In this document: one piece after another, positions 11,946-24,055 of the stretch
Position numbering within the stretch: position 1 is the stretch's first letter
Layout: every line of letters begins with the position of its first letter
Origin: Clarkia xantiana subsp. parviflora
Lineage: Eukaryota > Streptophyta > Magnoliopsida > Myrtales > Onagraceae
DNA: 64,000 nt
Direction of reading: 5' to 3'
Assembly (NCBI GenBank): GCA_036873135.1
Contig: JAPTYO010000007.1
Coordinates: forward strand, 5,996,763 to 6,060,762
The notes under the pieces: model-generated
What the model was told of the DNA's origin: nothing
Database searches by the model: none
What the model saw: only the letters and a program-made list of their open reading frames with translations
Position numbers and translations under genes: made by a program

Positions 11946-12192
11946 ATTGCAACTTAAAAACCATCAGCTCCCTAGTGCAATCAATGATATGGAGTTAATG
12001 ACTACAAAATTCTTAGCTCAATTGTCACAAATGCATTGATTAACGTAAAAAATAAAATCATCAGCTCTACATTCACTCTGTTATTATCATTCATTCAGAA
12101 TTTATAATATATATAGATTAAAGAGTTTTAAACTAGATACTTCTGATTAAGTGCTAACCGCCGTACCATATTAGGTATTGTTATTATTAATT

Positions 12193-12728
12193 GGGTTAAT
12201 TATCAAATTGCTAGCCCACGTTTGAGTTCGTAAATAAATTGTAAGCTCACGATTTTTTTTTTTTTTTATTCCGAACAAACAACTATCTCATGTTGCCTTT
12301 AGTGATTAAACAGCTACTTCCGTTCACTTTTCCACTATTTTTTTTATTAAATCGATATGTATACCGTATACGACATGTGATGATCAAAGTGCCCCCAACT
12401 CATTATTTTTCTAATATTATTGACCTAACTTGCGTATGTAATGTTTTAGGTTAAAATACAGTATCCATATTCAAAATTAAGTGATCACGTTTAATAGTGA
12501 ATATGTTTTAAGCATCTTGGTCTCTATAATATTAGAAGATGATGCGTTGGTTCACATAATCACATATCATGTACGTGCCGATTCCGTTAAAAAGAACTGA
12601 AAAGTGAACTTGAGCTAGCCATTCGTTTACTTAAGCAAATATAAACTAGTTATTTGTTCGGAAAAAAAAAACATGAATTAACAATTTGTTCGCAAACTCA
12701 AACTTGCTAATAGTTTGATAATTAACCC
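12193..12728. mobile_element. Long-TIR non-autonomous element, Mutator-like
   Basis: The ends GGGTTAATTATCAAA (12193) and TTTGATAATTAACCC (ending 12728) start an inverted repeat of over 100 bp that includes GTTTGAGTT, a poly-T/poly-A tract and TTCCGAACAAA. The flanking 9-mers TTATTAATT and TTATTTATT match at 8 of 9 positions, compatible with a Mutator-type target duplication. No transposase is encoded. Confidence 0.6.
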
Positions 12729-13652
12729 TTATTTATTTATGGAGTTATATTATTTTTATTACGATGGAACAGAAAAAGGCTGCATTTAGTCAGTGCCATT
12801 ATTTTCCCCATAATTAATATTATAAATAATGTATAACATATATTTATTGAATAAAAGAGGTGGTTAATAAATCAGAGCTGAATTTCGTACAGATGCTCTT
12901 TATTAGGTAGACGTACGCACGGGTATGTATGTATGAACTATGAAGGTCGGGAGAAATCAAGCCATTATTGTTTGATACTAGGAAGTTTCATATTTTAACA
13001 TCAGGGTTTAACCGTAATGATTTTTTAACATTAATCTCCTCTTTTGTGCTGTTTTTTTCCTTTATATATAACATTTTAGGGCGCATAAATTTTTCTATTT
13101 TGATTAAACGTTTTCATACGATGATCTTTCTATTATTCTTTACATAGTAAGGGTCTTTTGATTTTTTTTTTTTTTTGATTTTTTTTTTTATATAGTAAAA
13201 TCAAGATAATATAATATTATTTAATTATGCAAAAAAATTATATTATGTACAGTTTTTTTTATTTTAGAATTATTATTTTTCTTTAGGGTAAATAAGAATT
13301 TCATGCAACGCTAATTAATTATACTCACATATGTTACCTTCTCCATAATAAAAAATAATAATAATAATAACATTCAGTGGTTGATAATAATGACTAATTA
13401 TATATGATCAATCATCAATGGCAACTAATTAATTCTATATACCAGTTATTTTGTGTGTATTTTTTTTTAATAGTAGTTAATTAAAACATTCCATTGAATA
13501 TTTTGTAATCTTTCGAGTTTAATGCACTCACTTTAACAAATAGGGATAATAGCAATTACAGCAAATTTAATTCCATTATTATTGCCTTTATTAAACAAAT
13601 GCTAGTCATTTTTTTTGGGGCCAAAATGCTAGTCATTAACTTGACGAATCTA
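12729..13652. other. Intergenic, AT-rich
   Basis: Poly-T runs near 13157-13190 and an ATA-rich tract; no gene seen. Confidence 0.5.
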
Positions 13653-13842
13653 ACCATGTAACAATGGTGTGATGGTTCAGCGTCTCATCCCTTAATTAGG
13701 AGTTTAATTCCCGCTAGTGACCATGGAATGAAAAATTGTTCATGATTAGCACTTTACCCCTTACGGGGTGGAGCAAGCATGCTACGGGTGCTGCCCTCCT
13801 GATGAGGGCCCCCTAGGACCACCCCGAAGAGATAAAAAAAAA
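13653..13842 (+). mobile_element. tRNA-derived SINE, copy B (near full length)
   Basis: Same family as 4568-4690, with the A-box-like TGGTTCAGCG near the 5' end and a B-box-like segment that has decayed (AGTTTAATTCCC). A GC-rich body (CCCCTTACGGGGTGGAGC, CTGATGAGGGCCCCCTAG) follows and it ends in an A run at 13833-13842. No clear target duplication is seen. Confidence 0.65.
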
Positions 13843-14600
13843 TATCACATTATATGACGTGTAGTCCACCAAATCACGTGAGAATACTTACATATATATG
13901 AAATTTATGCAAACAACATTAACCTGCGCATAGCACACAAAATTTTAAAAAATAAAATAAAAATCAATATATTAAAAAAATATTTACTGCATTATTAATT
14001 AACTTATTTTAATAGTATAAATAAGTTATAAATATATAATATTATATTTCATTCGAAAAGTATTAACACCTATTTGGAATATGGTAAAAGAAATTATATC
14101 CATTACATAATTGTAGTTTTTTTTCTCCGTAAATAACAATAGTTAACAATGAATAATATTATATATAGTAAATAAAAATTAAACAAATGTATTTATAAAC
14201 ATTAAAATGAGATGATATTTTTTAGTCATATAGATTTTTTAGTGATATAGTTTTTTCAGTGTCTTCTAAAACTCAAAATTATTAATTGTGCCACATAATA
14301 AGTTTATTTATGTATTTTAATTTTATAATATTATTATTATACACATCAAATATTCTGTTTTGAAGTGAATATAAAAATTACCCATTGTGCTACTAAACTA
14401 ACAAAAATGATATTCTTATATGATTTAATTAACCAAAAATATTTTTTTAAGAGCAGATATATAACCACCCCACAATTAATATAATAAGGAAATTATATAA
14501 TACAGAAAATGCAAAGTGTAGTATATTTTTTATTTGGCCAAAGCAAAGTGTAGTATAGAAAGTGGAAAATAATAATAATAAACAGTTCATACGTCGTTGA
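13843..14600. other. Intergenic, AT-rich, upstream of the cyclin gene
   Basis: No gene or named element recognised. The 68-codon frame at 14447-14653 on the - strand overlaps the cyclin promoter and is not supported. Confidence 0.5.
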
Positions 14601-14611
14601 AACATCTCTCT

Positions 14612-14639
14612 TATATATAACACACGTTCATTTTGGCGG
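14612..14639 (+). promoter_or_regulatory. Core promoter of the cyclin gene: TATA box and E2F-like site
   Basis: TATATATAA lies at 14612-14620, about 180 bp before the ATG. TTTGGCGG (14632-14639) fits the plant E2F consensus TTTSSCGS and sits just downstream of the TATA box, near the expected transcription start. CT-rich leader sequence follows. Confidence 0.45.
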
Positions 14640-14800
14640 CACAACACCTCCACTCTCCAGTATCTCCACGATTTCCTCCCACTCTTCTCTCTCTCATCTG
14701 CTACGATTTAGCAGTTGAGATCTCCATTTCTCGTGCTCTGATGTCTCGGACCTTCCCCTAAATCACTATTTCCGGGTTCTCGACCAAGACGGAGGAAGAA

Positions 14801-16844
14801 ATGGAGGATTCTTCTCTCTTGTGCCACGAGAACGACTCCTGCTTCAGTGGAAACGACCACGACGATGAATACAGTGACGTTTCTGGAGAAACGGAGCTGC
14901 AATCGATTGCATTGTCGGGATTCCGGGACGAGGACGAGTATATAGTGAGTCTGCTTCAGAAGGAGGAATCGGAAGCATCAGTGTCGCGATCGCTGCATCC
15001 GCTGCCATTCGAGTTCTCCGTTAGGAGCGTCAGCTGGTGGGGCCGGAATCGATTGGATTCCATCGACTGGGTTCTCAATGTTCGTCTCTTGATTTTGCCT
15101 TATTGATTTCAATCGAACGCTAAATTCAAGTGCGCCAAACTTTGAAATGATTTGTTATTGTTTTTTTTTTTTTTTTTTTTATTATTTTCTTCATATATGC
15201 ATAGAAGATAGATATTCTTCTCCAATTTTGAAGCCATCTATATTTGCTATTTTGCTGTAAATAAATAGAGCTATGGAACTTGATTTTTTACTGCAATGTA
15301 GGTAACTAAGTAAAGTACTTCACCAACCATATAGATTTAATATACATTCTGGCATCATTTTAAGTAATCTTTTGTATTTTTCTTTAATTCAGGCTAGAGC
15401 ATATCTTGGATTTCATTACCAGACAGCTTACTTGGCTGTCACTTACCTGGACAGATTCCTAGCTCGGCGGTCTATTAGAGTAAGAGATTGATCTTAATCG
15501 AGGTTTTGAGTATTTATTACATAGCGTGCTCAAGTTTCGAATCTTTTGGTTCAATGTTGTTTGGCATAGGATGAAAAGCCCTGGGCCATGAGATTGTTGT
15601 CTGTGGGTTGCCTGTCTCTGTCAGCAAAGATGGAGGAATGCCATGTTCCAGCACTGTCAGATTTTCAGTTTCAGAGAGATGAATTTGAGAGCAGTGTGAT
15701 TATGAGAATGGAACTCCTGATTCTGACTACATTGGATTGGCAAATGGGCTCAATTACCCCTTTTCCTTATATCAATTTCTTCATTGATAAGTTATTGGGA
15801 AAAACAAGTAATAGCAAGGAATTCTTCTCTGCAGCTGTGGAGCTTGTTCTAGCTGCATTAAAAGGTAGTGCAGAATCTGCTGATCGTTTATATTCTTTCA
15901 TTGGCTTATTGCTTCACTAATAATTAAGTATATACATTCATGCAATTTCATCTTTATGATGCATCAAATTGGTCTCTTTTCCTTAAAATTGAAAATAAAG
16001 CACAAAATTGTTGTATCTTGGAATAGGAGTAACCCAGTTGATATGATACTAAAGCTGTTGCATTTGAAAGTAATATTAAGGTGATTGAAAATTATTTGGT
16101 AGAGAAAGCGGATTGAAAATTATTTGGTAGAGAAAGGGGATTGAAATTATTAATAGGGCTATTCTTATTTTTGCAGAAATTAACTTGGTGGAATATAGAC
16201 CATCCACCATTGCAGCTGCTTCAGTGCTAGCGTCTTCAAGTGGCCAATTGACTAGAGAAGTGGTGGAGCTTAAAATAGGGGTCATCTCATCACGTGGATC
16301 TTTAGTTACAGTGAGTTCATCTTCCCCCCTCCTCTCCCCCTCCTCTCTCTGTCAGAATTTAATTCAACTCTGCTTACTTTCTTTTTTCTCTTTTGCTGAA
16401 TTGGTCTAGAAAATTCTAGAGTAAACATTAAAATTAGTTAGAAGCTACTATGTTGAAACTTTTGAAGATTAAAAAAAGAGTGTTTTTTTTGGAGGGGATA
16501 GAATAGTTTCATTCTAAACGCACTCTCCATGGATGAAAGTATGAAACAGAATCTAGGAAACATTTCCATCTCCGAACAATTTTAGTTCCTTTTTCTTTAT
16601 CCATCTAGTTCAGCTGATTCATTGTTTTCATCTACTTCGACAGGAACATGTGTTTTTGTGCTACAATATTATGCTGGAAATACAGAAGAAGGAAAGGGAG
16701 AAGACACCAAAGGAGAGGATTGCTTCTTCTCCAATGGCTACTACTAGGAGTTCTTCATATAGTTTTGCAAATGGTAACAAAAGGAGAAGGCTTCAATTCA
16801 ATGATATTGATGATCTAAGTTCCTTTCAAAAAGCATACAGATAG
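14801..16844 (+). CDS. CYCD5: D-type cyclin, CYCD5-like
   Basis: D cyclins activate CDKA at the G1-S step and target retinoblastoma-related protein. Five exons, 14801-15079, 15393-15479, 15570-15864, 16177-16310 and 16644-16844, join in frame to 331 residues; Arabidopsis CYCD5;1 has about 323. Residues 6-10 are LLCHE, matching the LxCxE Rb-binding motif. The N-terminal cyclin fold starts at SIDWVLN and runs through LGFHYQTAYLAVTYLDRFL and MRLLSVGCLSLSAKMEE. The C-terminal cyclin fold includes ELLILTTLDWQM, TPFPYINFFIDKLL and EYRPSTIAAASVLASSS. The tail is basic (NKRRRLQFND), as in CYCD5;1. The start is the first ATG after the TATA box and precedes the LxCxE motif. Exon-intron phases match one conserved fold without gaps. 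The assignment to CYCD5 rather than CYCD3 rests on WAMRLLSV, the KEI..VEYR junction and the KRRRL tail. Confidence 0.9.
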
Positions 16845-19384
16845 GCAGTAGTATATGGAGAGAGATTTGATTAGTTTGCTTATAGGTTTGATTATAGAAT
16901 TAGAGTGTTCATTAAACTACACCCCAATTTCATTGCATGATTTAAAATGAATGATTTGGGTGGCTCCATTTTCCAATGCCCAAGCAAGTTTTGGCCAGTC
17001 AGGTCATGACACAGCTGGAAAAGAAGAAAAAAAAAAGTTAATAAAGGAAAAGAGTATTGTCTTCTGTTATGAGATTGTGAGATTGGATTGCAAAGACTGC
17101 TAGATGTGGTGGCCGGTTGTGCAATTACCCAACTAACGGAGGGCGTTGCTGCAAAAGCAAGTTAGAGTACTACAGTAAGAAGAGAGGGAAGCTGTTGAGG
17201 TGAGTGAAGTTGAAAAGAGATGAAATAGAGGAATTTTAGAAGACCATAATGGATTGAGGACTTTGTCTATATTCATAGTTATAGACTTATAGACATAGTT
17301 GTGCTGATATTTCATGTCCTTTGGTGCCATTTTTTTTAGGACCCTCCAATTCTTATTTTCCTTCAATTTCCCCCCTTTTCTGACATGGGGAGATTTTTTA
17401 TTTTATTTATATTGTATTTATTTATTGTTTTGTGTAATAGTACTGTGTATCCATTAAGTTACTAACTTTTGAAGGGAGCTTGGGATGCTTCGTGTGTCTT
17501 TCAAGTAAGGATGAAGTACCTTGGATGAAGAAATGAAAGCTTTTTTCTTTTTGTTTGATATGATGATGATTTGATAATACTTGAGATTCATTTTGGGCCA
17601 AAATTAAAGACAAGAATACTGTATCCCCTTTCAATATAATTATTCCAACTTAGTAACATGGATTGCATGTGATCGAAGAAAAATCTAAAAACAGACATAA
17701 AATGACGGATTTGTTTTTGGTTTTTCGGCTTCTTCTTATGATTATGTGTCTCATCGTTAGTAATGCTAAAATTAGAATCGTAATATATAAATTTGAAAAA
17801 AAAAAAAAAAAACAGGGCAATTCTTTCAGTTAGGTTAGTTTTTTGGTTCTTTTTCAACCGCGTATAAGTAATATGATCAATTTAGTCTAGATTGAACGAA
17901 ATATTTGATGTAGTAGCGATTTGTCCACAAATAAATTCTACATAAATAATTTATTAAAAAATCCAGCTAGTAATTTAAATTCTCACCAACTCCCACAAGT
18001 AGAAAGAAAATAAATAAATTGGCCAATTTTAACTATCCATCCAACTTGAAGAATTGTAGGACCTTAGCTTTCCTATCAATCTCATAATGAGTCTGAGAAA
18101 ACTGATAACATTTGTCATGAAATTTATGGTGTGATGCTATCACACACAGAGACTCTCCATTACTCTATTATTTTGAAATCTATGAATAGATATTAACATC
18201 ATAAGTCATATATTATATATATTATTCCTTACTATTACCTTTTTTGGCCACTATATATACCTTACTATTACTTTAAAGATGTAAAACTTTAAATAGTTAA
18301 ATTAAGCTTAAAAATAAATGCATATTCCTCTACTTCAACTCTGCCCTTCAAGAAATGTTTATTTCTAATCAAGTATGGGCTTCAACATTAAGAAATGCTC
18401 ATTACATTTTTATTTTGCGGAGAATTATTCCAAGTTTGCGAGCTAGGCCCAGCCCATCCTTTGTCTGGGGCATTGAACTCTGTTAATTATACCCTGTGAT
18501 TGTGAAACATTGCATTTCAATCCCGTGTCGTTGCAAAATTTTGCAATTTACACCGTTGTAGTACTATGCTTCATAAATACTAGGTTATAACTTATATACA
18601 TTTTTTAGTTATACATTCAAGCAATCAACTGTTTTTAAGACATCGCTGCTGCTTCTTCATGATGCAAATTTAGACTCCTCTAGTCCATGTCAAGATTCTC
18701 TATAGGTGACAAATCAATTCTATTTTATGTAAAAAATAAACTACATTGGTGAATTAATATTTGTAAACATGTGTTTTAAAATAAAACATGCAAGACAAAT
18801 ATAAAATGTAAAAAAACTAAATACTCGTGAATATTTCTTTTAAGTATCTATAAAAAATAGCGATAAAACTGTACATGAGCCCTAAAGAATACAAACATCT
18901 AAAATTTATAAAATTAGTGATTAAAAAACAATTGTTAGACTAATATACATTTGAAAAATCATTAGAATAAATTTAAAAATAAATTTTAATTAGTATATTT
19001 TGTCAATACTCTTAATGAATAATTTTTATACGATAATATATTTGATTCAAAACTTATTTATTAAATTTTATCTTTTAATTTCAATTTTTTTTAACAATGA
19101 GAATGTTTAATTTTGTTTATTTTATGTGCATTTTCATCAATTATCTTAATTAATTATTTTTCCTTTCAATTTTTTACATTAACTATTTCATACATTTTAT
19201 TTCATTATTTTTTCAATTTGTTCATACTTCTAGTAGAATATATTTCGAATTAAATTCAATTATATCTTTGGGATTGAAAGTAAAAAATAAAGATAATTTG
19301 AAAAGAAAAAATATATATAATTGAAAATTATAAAGAAGCACACTTAATTAAATATTTTTTTACCAAAGAAAAAATTAAATTATT
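16845..19384. other. Intergenic between cyclin and VDAC
   Basis: Holds the cyclin 3' UTR and the VDAC promoter. Several short open frames (17133-17366 and 17422-17634 on the - strand) show no family similarity. The stretch at about 18720-19340 resembles the interior of the Mutator-like element at 35341-36224 and is listed separately. Confidence 0.5.
18720..19340 (+). mobile_element. Decayed relative of the Mutator-like element at 35341-36224
   Basis: Shares with 35600-36060 the ordered blocks AATACTCTTAATGAATA or CATACTCTTAATGAATA, TTCTTTTAATTT or TCTTTTAATTT, ATGTGCATTTT, and TAATTAATTATTTTT. No terminal inverted repeats survive, so boundaries are approximate. Confidence 0.4.
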
Positions 19385-19624
19385 TTGAGAACTCATTCCC
19401 CCAAGTCTACCAGATACTCTTCTTCTGCATATATGGTGGAAGTTGCATTTACCGGTATCAACGCCACACACCTCTTAAGCGAAAAGAATCTAACGGTGAT
19501 AAATGGCCTGTCATCGAATTACCGTCACCGTCCCATCAAAACCAGTTTTTTGCTCTATGGCTCCACCAGACTCGCATTTTTGCTGTCGTCACTCGCATCT
19601 CTTTCTCTCTCCGAGCGCGTAACG

Positions 19625-21712
19625 ATGAGCAAAGGACCGGGACTCTTCGCGGACATCGGCAAGAAGGCCAAAGGTAATACAGTTTCTACCATTGATGTAT
19701 GATGCATTTCTTCATCGGTGTGCGTATGTGTATCAGGTGGATGAAGTTGACTGATTCAGAATTGATTCGATCTTGCAGATATTTTGAACGCGAACTACAC
19801 CACCGATCAGAAATTTTCTATCAACACTAGCACTGAGAATGGATTGGTGAGTAATCTCTCTGTAATTTTCTATTTGCATTTGAAGGATTTGATCGATGAT
19901 TTACTTCAATTCCGGAGGTTCTTGCAATTTTGGTTAGAGGATCTCTTAGTGCAGCTTAGTTCATGCTCGAAATACTGCTTAGTGTTGATGAGATTCCTCA
20001 GTGGGATGCTTGAAAGAAAGAAGCATTTTTTCTTTAATCTTAGGCAATATGAACCCAAGTTCCAAGAACATCTCCATAGCTCAATCTAAATCCACTCAAT
20101 AGCAACCAAATGTTCCCCAGGGCTGATGGTATTGAGTACTTTAACTAAAACTATTTCAAGATATAATGCAATCTTCTCAGAGAATTGATTTTCAGTATGC
20201 ATTGTTAAAATTGGAGAAGAGACCCGAGATATGCTGTCATGCCACCTGTAAATAAAAGCTCTTTTCTATTGATTACTGTAGAAATTGTTGGTGTCTCCGT
20301 TCTTCATGCGATATTTCGCTGCTGATCATGGCTTATTGTTTACTTGTTACCCTGTGTTATTATTTGGCTACTTAGCCTACTTTTGTTTGGTATTTCTTGA
20401 TTGTCCAAATTTCTTTGGTTTGGGGTTATGTTTGGTTGTAGTGATATGGGATTTTGTATTTACATACATATTTTGTGGTATTTGGCTTATTCTTTCTTGT
20501 TACAGCTCCTCACTTCAACTTTAGTGAAGAAAGGTGAATTATCACTAGGTGATGTGGCAACCAAGTACAAATACAAGAACTTGTTGATTGATGTCAAGGT
20601 CGATACAGATTCGAAGGTGGGTTACATTTTCATCTCTTTTGCTTAAGTTCCTTCCGTTTGCTTGAACTGAAGCCTCACTGTAATTTCATATTTGTTTTGG
20701 CAGATTTTGACTACGCTCACTGTCCTAGACATCCTTCCTAACACAAAGTCAGTTGCATCGTTTAAGCTGCCCGACTTCAATTCTGGCAAGGTAAGCAAAT
20801 CCCTGAATTTGAAGATTTTCTTCTTTATATGGTAATAACAAGTGATTGATTTTGGTACCTTCTTGTTTACAACACAGTTTGAGGTTCAATACTTTCATCC
20901 CCATGCAACCCTCACCACAGCTCTTTCTTCAATCCACCAAACTCCTATAGTTGATGTCACTGCAACCATCGGAACTCCAAGCATTGCATTTGGTGCAGAG
21001 GCTGGATACGACACAACATCTAGCAATTTCACCAAGTACACTCTCGGTGTCAGTTTCTCAAAGCCCGACTCTTCTGCCTCCATCATTTTGTATGTCTCTC
21101 CCTGTACTTAGCAAGCATGGACTTTTCTGGCATGCTTGTTAAACACCGTGTTTGTGCTAACTTTTAATACTACTAGAAAATTAGGGTGGATGTTTCGTTA
21201 TAAAACTCTTACTAGTAGTAAAAAAATAGGAACTAAGAGTTTTCCAACTGTCAAACTGGTCTGAGTCTAAGGTCTCACCAATACTTTTAGGGGTAGTAAA
21301 CACAACCACGTTGCTTAACAAGCATAACAGAAAGTCCCACTTAGCAATCTCCGGTTGAATGAAGATCTTTCCTGATCATTTAATTGTTTGATTTGTGTTT
21401 TGCAGTGGGGACAAGGGAGATTACTTAAAGGCATTATATGTTCACTACCTTGATGAGTCAAAGAGGAATGCTGTTGTGGGGGAGATTGCAAGGAAGCTCT
21501 CAACCAATGACAACACTTTCACATTCGGTGGTTCATATGCATTTGATCCATTAACAACTGTCAAGGCAAAGCTTAACAACTATGGAAAGGTCGGGGCTCT
21601 GCTTCAGCACGAGCTCGTCCCTAAATCTCTTCTGACAGTTTCAACTGAAGTGGACACCAAAGCCTTGGACAGAACTCCTAAGCTAGGTGTGTCTATTGCC
21701 TTGATTCCTTGA
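19625..21712 (+). CDS. VDAC: Voltage-dependent anion channel (mitochondrial porin)
   Basis: Beta-barrel porin of the mitochondrial outer membrane that passes ATP, ADP and other metabolites. Six exons, 19625-19673, 19779-19846, 20506-20616, 20704-20790, 20878-21089 and 21406-21712, join in frame to 277 residues; plant VDACs have about 276. The N-terminal helix starts MSKGPGLFADIGKKAKD. Family signatures follow in order: DVATKYKYKN, FEVQYFHPHA, FGAEAGYDTTSSNFTKY, GDKGDYLKALYVHY, TVKAKLNNYGKVGALLQHEL and the C-terminal end LGVSIALIP, which carries the final beta-strand sorting signal. The start is fixed by this conserved N terminus; an ORF reading from further upstream is leader. Intron 2 is the longest (659 bp). 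It lies about 1.1 kb upstream of RPL26 in the same orientation. Sequence is closest in memory to Arabidopsis VDAC2, but paralogue assignment is not certain. Confidence 0.95.
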
Positions 21713-22737
21713 AGGTTTTTGCTGCATTTGGAGAAGGCAACAATGGTGGTGACACTGTGGATCCCCTTCTTCATTCTTTTGTTCATTTAGAGCTTGCTTG
21801 AGTTGAGCTGTGAATAAAATTCCATTGAATGGCCACATTAGCACTTGGTCTATTCTGTGTCGGATTAAAACTTGATTTTTGTTTGATTGGGGAGATTTTG
21901 GATTTGTTTTAGGACCTTGCAGTTTCACTCCTGATGATTACATTGCTAGACTGTAGGAATGGCATTGTGGGGTAGGGGAAACCCGATTGCCGTGGTTGTT
22001 GCCCTGTTATGTATATTAAAGCTAGAGCTTAGAAGTGACAACTGGGTTTATGGTGTGGGTTTCATATAACTCAATGTAGCACTATAAGGTCTACTGCATT
22101 CTGAATCACTATTCAGTACCTTGGGGCGATTTGAGTGTGTAGTTAGGAAAGTTTGGTAAAGAAGAGTAATTAAATTAGTTAAAAGAGTATAGGGAGCCAA
22201 TTGTAGTTTTGAGAAATAAGTGAACTGAATAGAAAGAACTAGCTCAGCCATTGCACCCTAAAGTATGGGCTTTGTGCTTAATGGGTCTGGCTTTTCATTT
22301 TTTTAAAAGTATGGAATTTTTGAACACTTAATATTTGTATCATACTATTTTCCTATAGATTTCACTTCTATGAGAATATAAAAAAAAAATGTATCAAAGC
22401 GTAATAGAAAGACCCAAAACTAAATGAGTTTTTCTAATATTTTTGACAAACATCATTCTTATGGTAGTTTTATTACTAGTTTGACTTAATTGTAATATTT
22501 AATTTTTTTTTTTTAAATATAGTTTTTTTAAATTACGCTTAGTATTTATATCATAACATTAATAATATATCAATTTTTATTTAGGTTTGAAATAGAAAAA
22601 TATAAAATATAATACCAGAAATATGGTGTTTGGTTCAGTAAGTTAACTAGTAAAAAAATCAGTGTTTTGATACTTTAGGGTGCAATTGATAATACCCTGA
22701 AATGAACATACTCAAACGGCGTCGTCTCATCACAACT
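21713..22737. other. Intergenic between VDAC and RPL26
   Basis: VDAC 3' UTR followed by AT-rich sequence with poly-A and poly-T runs. No gene is supported. Confidence 0.6.
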
Positions 22738-22829
22738 CTATAAATAAGTGCAAACCCTAATCCTCGACTCACCTTCTGCCGTCTGCCTCTCAGAAACCCT
22801 TCCTCCGTTCAGCCGCCGCAGAAGCGAAG
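22738..22829 (+). promoter_or_regulatory. RPL26 promoter: TATA box, telo-box and pyrimidine-rich leader
   Basis: CTATAAATA at 22738-22746 is a TATA box. AAACCCTAA at 22752-22760 is a telo-box, a motif common near the transcription start of plant ribosomal-protein genes. The leader that follows is rich in C and T, as in growth-regulated translation-machinery mRNAs. Confidence 0.7.
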
Positions 22830-23270
22830 ATGAAGTACAACCCTAGGGTAACCAGCTCCCGGCGAAAGAACAGGAAGGCGCACTTCACGGCGCCGTCGAG
22901 CGTCCGACGCATTCTCATGAGCGCACCTGTCAGCTCGGAGCTCCGACAGAAGTACAATGTCCGATCTATGCCGGTGCGCAAGGACGACGAGGTCCAGATC
23001 GTCCGCGGCACCTACAAGGGCCGCGAGGGGAAGGTTGTCCAGGTATACCGCCGCAAATGGGTGATCCACATCGAGCGTATCACCAGAGAGAAGGTGAACG
23101 GATCCACTGTCAACGTTGGGATCAATCCGTCGAAGGTAGTGATCACCAAATTGAAGCTGGACAAGGACAGGAAGTCTCTTCTGGACCGCAAGGCGAAGGG
23201 ACGCGCCGCCGCGGACAAGGAGAAGGGTACCAAGTTCACACCGGAGGAAGTCATGCAGGACATCAATTAG
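22830..23270 (+). CDS. RPL26: 60S ribosomal protein L26 (uL24)
   Basis: Component of the large cytosolic ribosomal subunit near the peptide exit tunnel. A single exon encodes 146 residues, the normal plant length. It starts [19 protein letters not shown], the conserved basic N terminus. The KOW motif lies at about residues 50-80 ([20 protein letters not shown]), followed by [15 protein letters not shown], and the protein ends [11 protein letters not shown]. The frame is GC-rich compared with its surroundings. The start is fixed by family homology. The overlapping frames on the other strand and in frame +2 are shadows. Confidence 0.98.
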   Translation: MKYNPRVTSSRRKNRKAHFTAPSSVRRILMSAPVSSELRQKYNVRSMPVRKDDEVQIVRGTYKGREGKVVQVYRRKWVIHIERITREKVNGSTVNVGINPSKVVITKLKLDKDRKSLLDRKAKGRAAADKEKGTKFTPEEVMQDIN

Positions 23271-24055
23271 AGGTTCATTTAAGCTGTTTGAATTTGATCA
23301 TATTTTGGTTTATGTTGTTGATCCAAGTGATTTTGCTGGAACATTTAAGATTTTTCAATTGGAAACAATTCAACCTTTTCTTATATTATCTTATTATGCA
23401 TTAATTTTATCGTAGAATTGAATGAATGGTAGCTGTTATTTTGATGCTCTGATTTGATTCTTGCATGTGTTGAATGCTTGCCATATTCTGGGCTTCTCTC
23501 TTATGGAATCAAGTTTTTTCGTTGAAGTATTAAGAGTATCCATTAGTGATTTTTATTACTGGTGGATACTGGATTCTATAAGCCTATTAGAAATTGTATA
23601 GCAAGTTGATATAGAAGGTAGTTTCGTGATTATGAATCCTGAATCTATTTTTCCATAGCTGTTGATTTGGAATACTTTGTAAATTTGGTAATATATATGT
23701 GGGTTTTTTTTTCTTCGGAAAAACTAAAATTTTCGGACTCAGTGAAAGAGTTATACCTTGTTAGGGCCAAATTCAAATAAAAATATGGTGAAATATCATT
23801 TCAAAGTCTAAACACCAAAAAATTGAATAAAATACTATTTAAACATTTTAAAACTTAGAAAACTACATTTCAGACACTATTAAATTTGAAAGTCATCTTT
23901 TAAACTTGTAGTTTATGAGTGGTAAAAATATTAAATCTAAAGAATGTGTTAAATGATGGTTTTGAGGAGCAAACATTTTTCCAAATCATTTTTGCAGCAT
24001 CAAGGACATCGCTAATACTTCCAATTAACGAGAAGCCAATGTATATATTCAATTT
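23271..24055. other. Intergenic, RPL26 3' flank
   Basis: 3' UTR and AT-rich spacer; nothing else recognised. Confidence 0.6.
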
